Origin: JBDTMC01 sp039934475
GTDB lineage: Bacteria > Acidobacteriota > Terriglobia > Bryobacterales > Bryobacteraceae
Assembly: GCA_039934475.1 (NCBI GenBank)
Contig: JBDTMC010000173.1
Location: 1 to 14,232, forward strand
Reading direction: 5' to 3'
DNA: 14,232 bases
Below are positions 14,017-14,232 of the stretch, in pieces; within the stretch, counting starts at the first letter, position 1; the number at the start of each line of letters is the position of its first letter. Position numbers and translations under genes: made by a program. The notes beneath the pieces were generated by a model, which was given only the letters and a program-made list of their open reading frames with translations, was not told the DNA's origin and did not search any database.

Positions 14017-14232
14017 ATGCAACCGTTCCACACAGTTACGACGGCGCGGCGGCGCGTAGTCATCACAGGGCTTGGGTTAACCACAGCGCTTGGCCGCGGC
14101 GTGGAGACGTGCTGGCCGAAACTGATCGCCGGTGAATCCGGCATTCGCCCCATCTCTTATTTTGATTGCTCGGAGTACGCAACGAAGGTTTCCGCGGAGG
14201 CGCGCGATGTGCCTTGCGACCCTCAGGTGCCG
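14017..14232 (+). CDS. fabF: Beta-ketoacyl-ACP synthase II-like protein, 3' end outside window
   Basis: The first 72 codons run off the right edge. After a short arm (MQPFHTVTTA) the sequence reads RRRVVITGLGLTTALGRGVE, TCWPKLIAGESGIRPISYFD. This is the typical N-terminus of FabF-type ketoacyl synthases (RRVVITGLG, G-x-W-x-x-L-x-A-G-x-S-G-I, FD). Such enzymes extend acyl chains on acyl carrier protein in fatty-acid or polyketide synthesis. The catalytic Cys and the two His lie beyond the window, so activity and the FabF versus polyketide-type distinction cannot be judged. The ATG at 14017 has no strong Shine-Dalgarno. The gene is divergent from the oxidoreductase, with 96 bp between the two starts. 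Confidence 0.8.
   Translation, partial: MQPFHTVTTARRRVVITGLGLTTALGRGVETCWPKLIAGESGIRPISYFDCSEYATKVSAEARDVPCDPQVP

Noticed and set aside
1..14232. CRISPR array, rRNA, tRNA or insertion sequence with transposase
   Set aside because: No regularly spaced short repeats, no conserved rRNA or tRNA segments, and no transposase or integrase motifs were found in reading the window.

Overview
The window is GC-rich bacterial chromosome. Its gene content points to an Acidobacteriota member of the Solibacter/Bryobacter type: an ADOP-type FtsX permease, a Tat-exported GH106-like glycosidase, a seven-haem cytochrome fused to TPRs, a Gfo/Idh/MocA oxidoreductase with an exported-type N-terminus, and multi-copy terminase-like and 'KHGL'-type fragments. 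The assignment rests on recalled family content only; no rRNA or other phylogenetic marker is present.

Layout. (1) Positions 2-1333, plus strand: the C-terminal part of an ADOP/MacB-type permease cut by the window edge. (2) Positions 1330-2342: a decayed zone with an internally deleted terminase large-subunit remnant (minus) and about 690 bp without a convincing gene but with imperfect repeats. (3) Positions 2343-5755, minus strand: an ECF sigma factor gene, a membrane-anchored putative anti-sigma factor fused to a periplasmic TlpA thioredoxin (start overlapping the sigma gene by 14 nt), a second small exported TlpA-like protein, then a two-HKD phospholipase D family gene. An ECF-like promoter (TGTCACA-N16-CGTT) sits directly before the sigma gene.

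(4) Positions 5842-7724: a mosaic accessory region. Two copies of a ~196-bp leader (offset exactly 1440 bp, about 95% identical) carry a ribosome-binding site and the same first codons (MTD-L/M-NDFPHKPESE) but run into two different proteins. The first is a KHGL-type protein truncated by a 104-bp fragment duplicated from the 5' end of the phospholipase D gene. The second is broken by an apparent one-base deletion in an A-run. Between them lies a HigBA-like toxin-antitoxin pair with a 26-bp dyad operator.

(5) Positions 7817-12828, plus strand: multihaem cytochrome-TPR protein, GH106-like glycosidase and GNAT acetyltransferase. (6) Positions 12829-13920, minus strand: Gfo/Idh/MocA oxidoreductase interrupted by one in-frame amber codon where relatives carry Gln. 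(7) Positions 14017-14232, plus strand: the first 72 codons of a FabF-type beta-ketoacyl-ACP synthase running off the window.

The most interesting units are the sigma / anti-sigma-thioredoxin / thioredoxin operon, which looks like a transmembrane thiol-redox signalling system, and the scattered pieces of what appears to be a degraded multi-copy element (common leader + KHGL protein + terminase-like ATPase).
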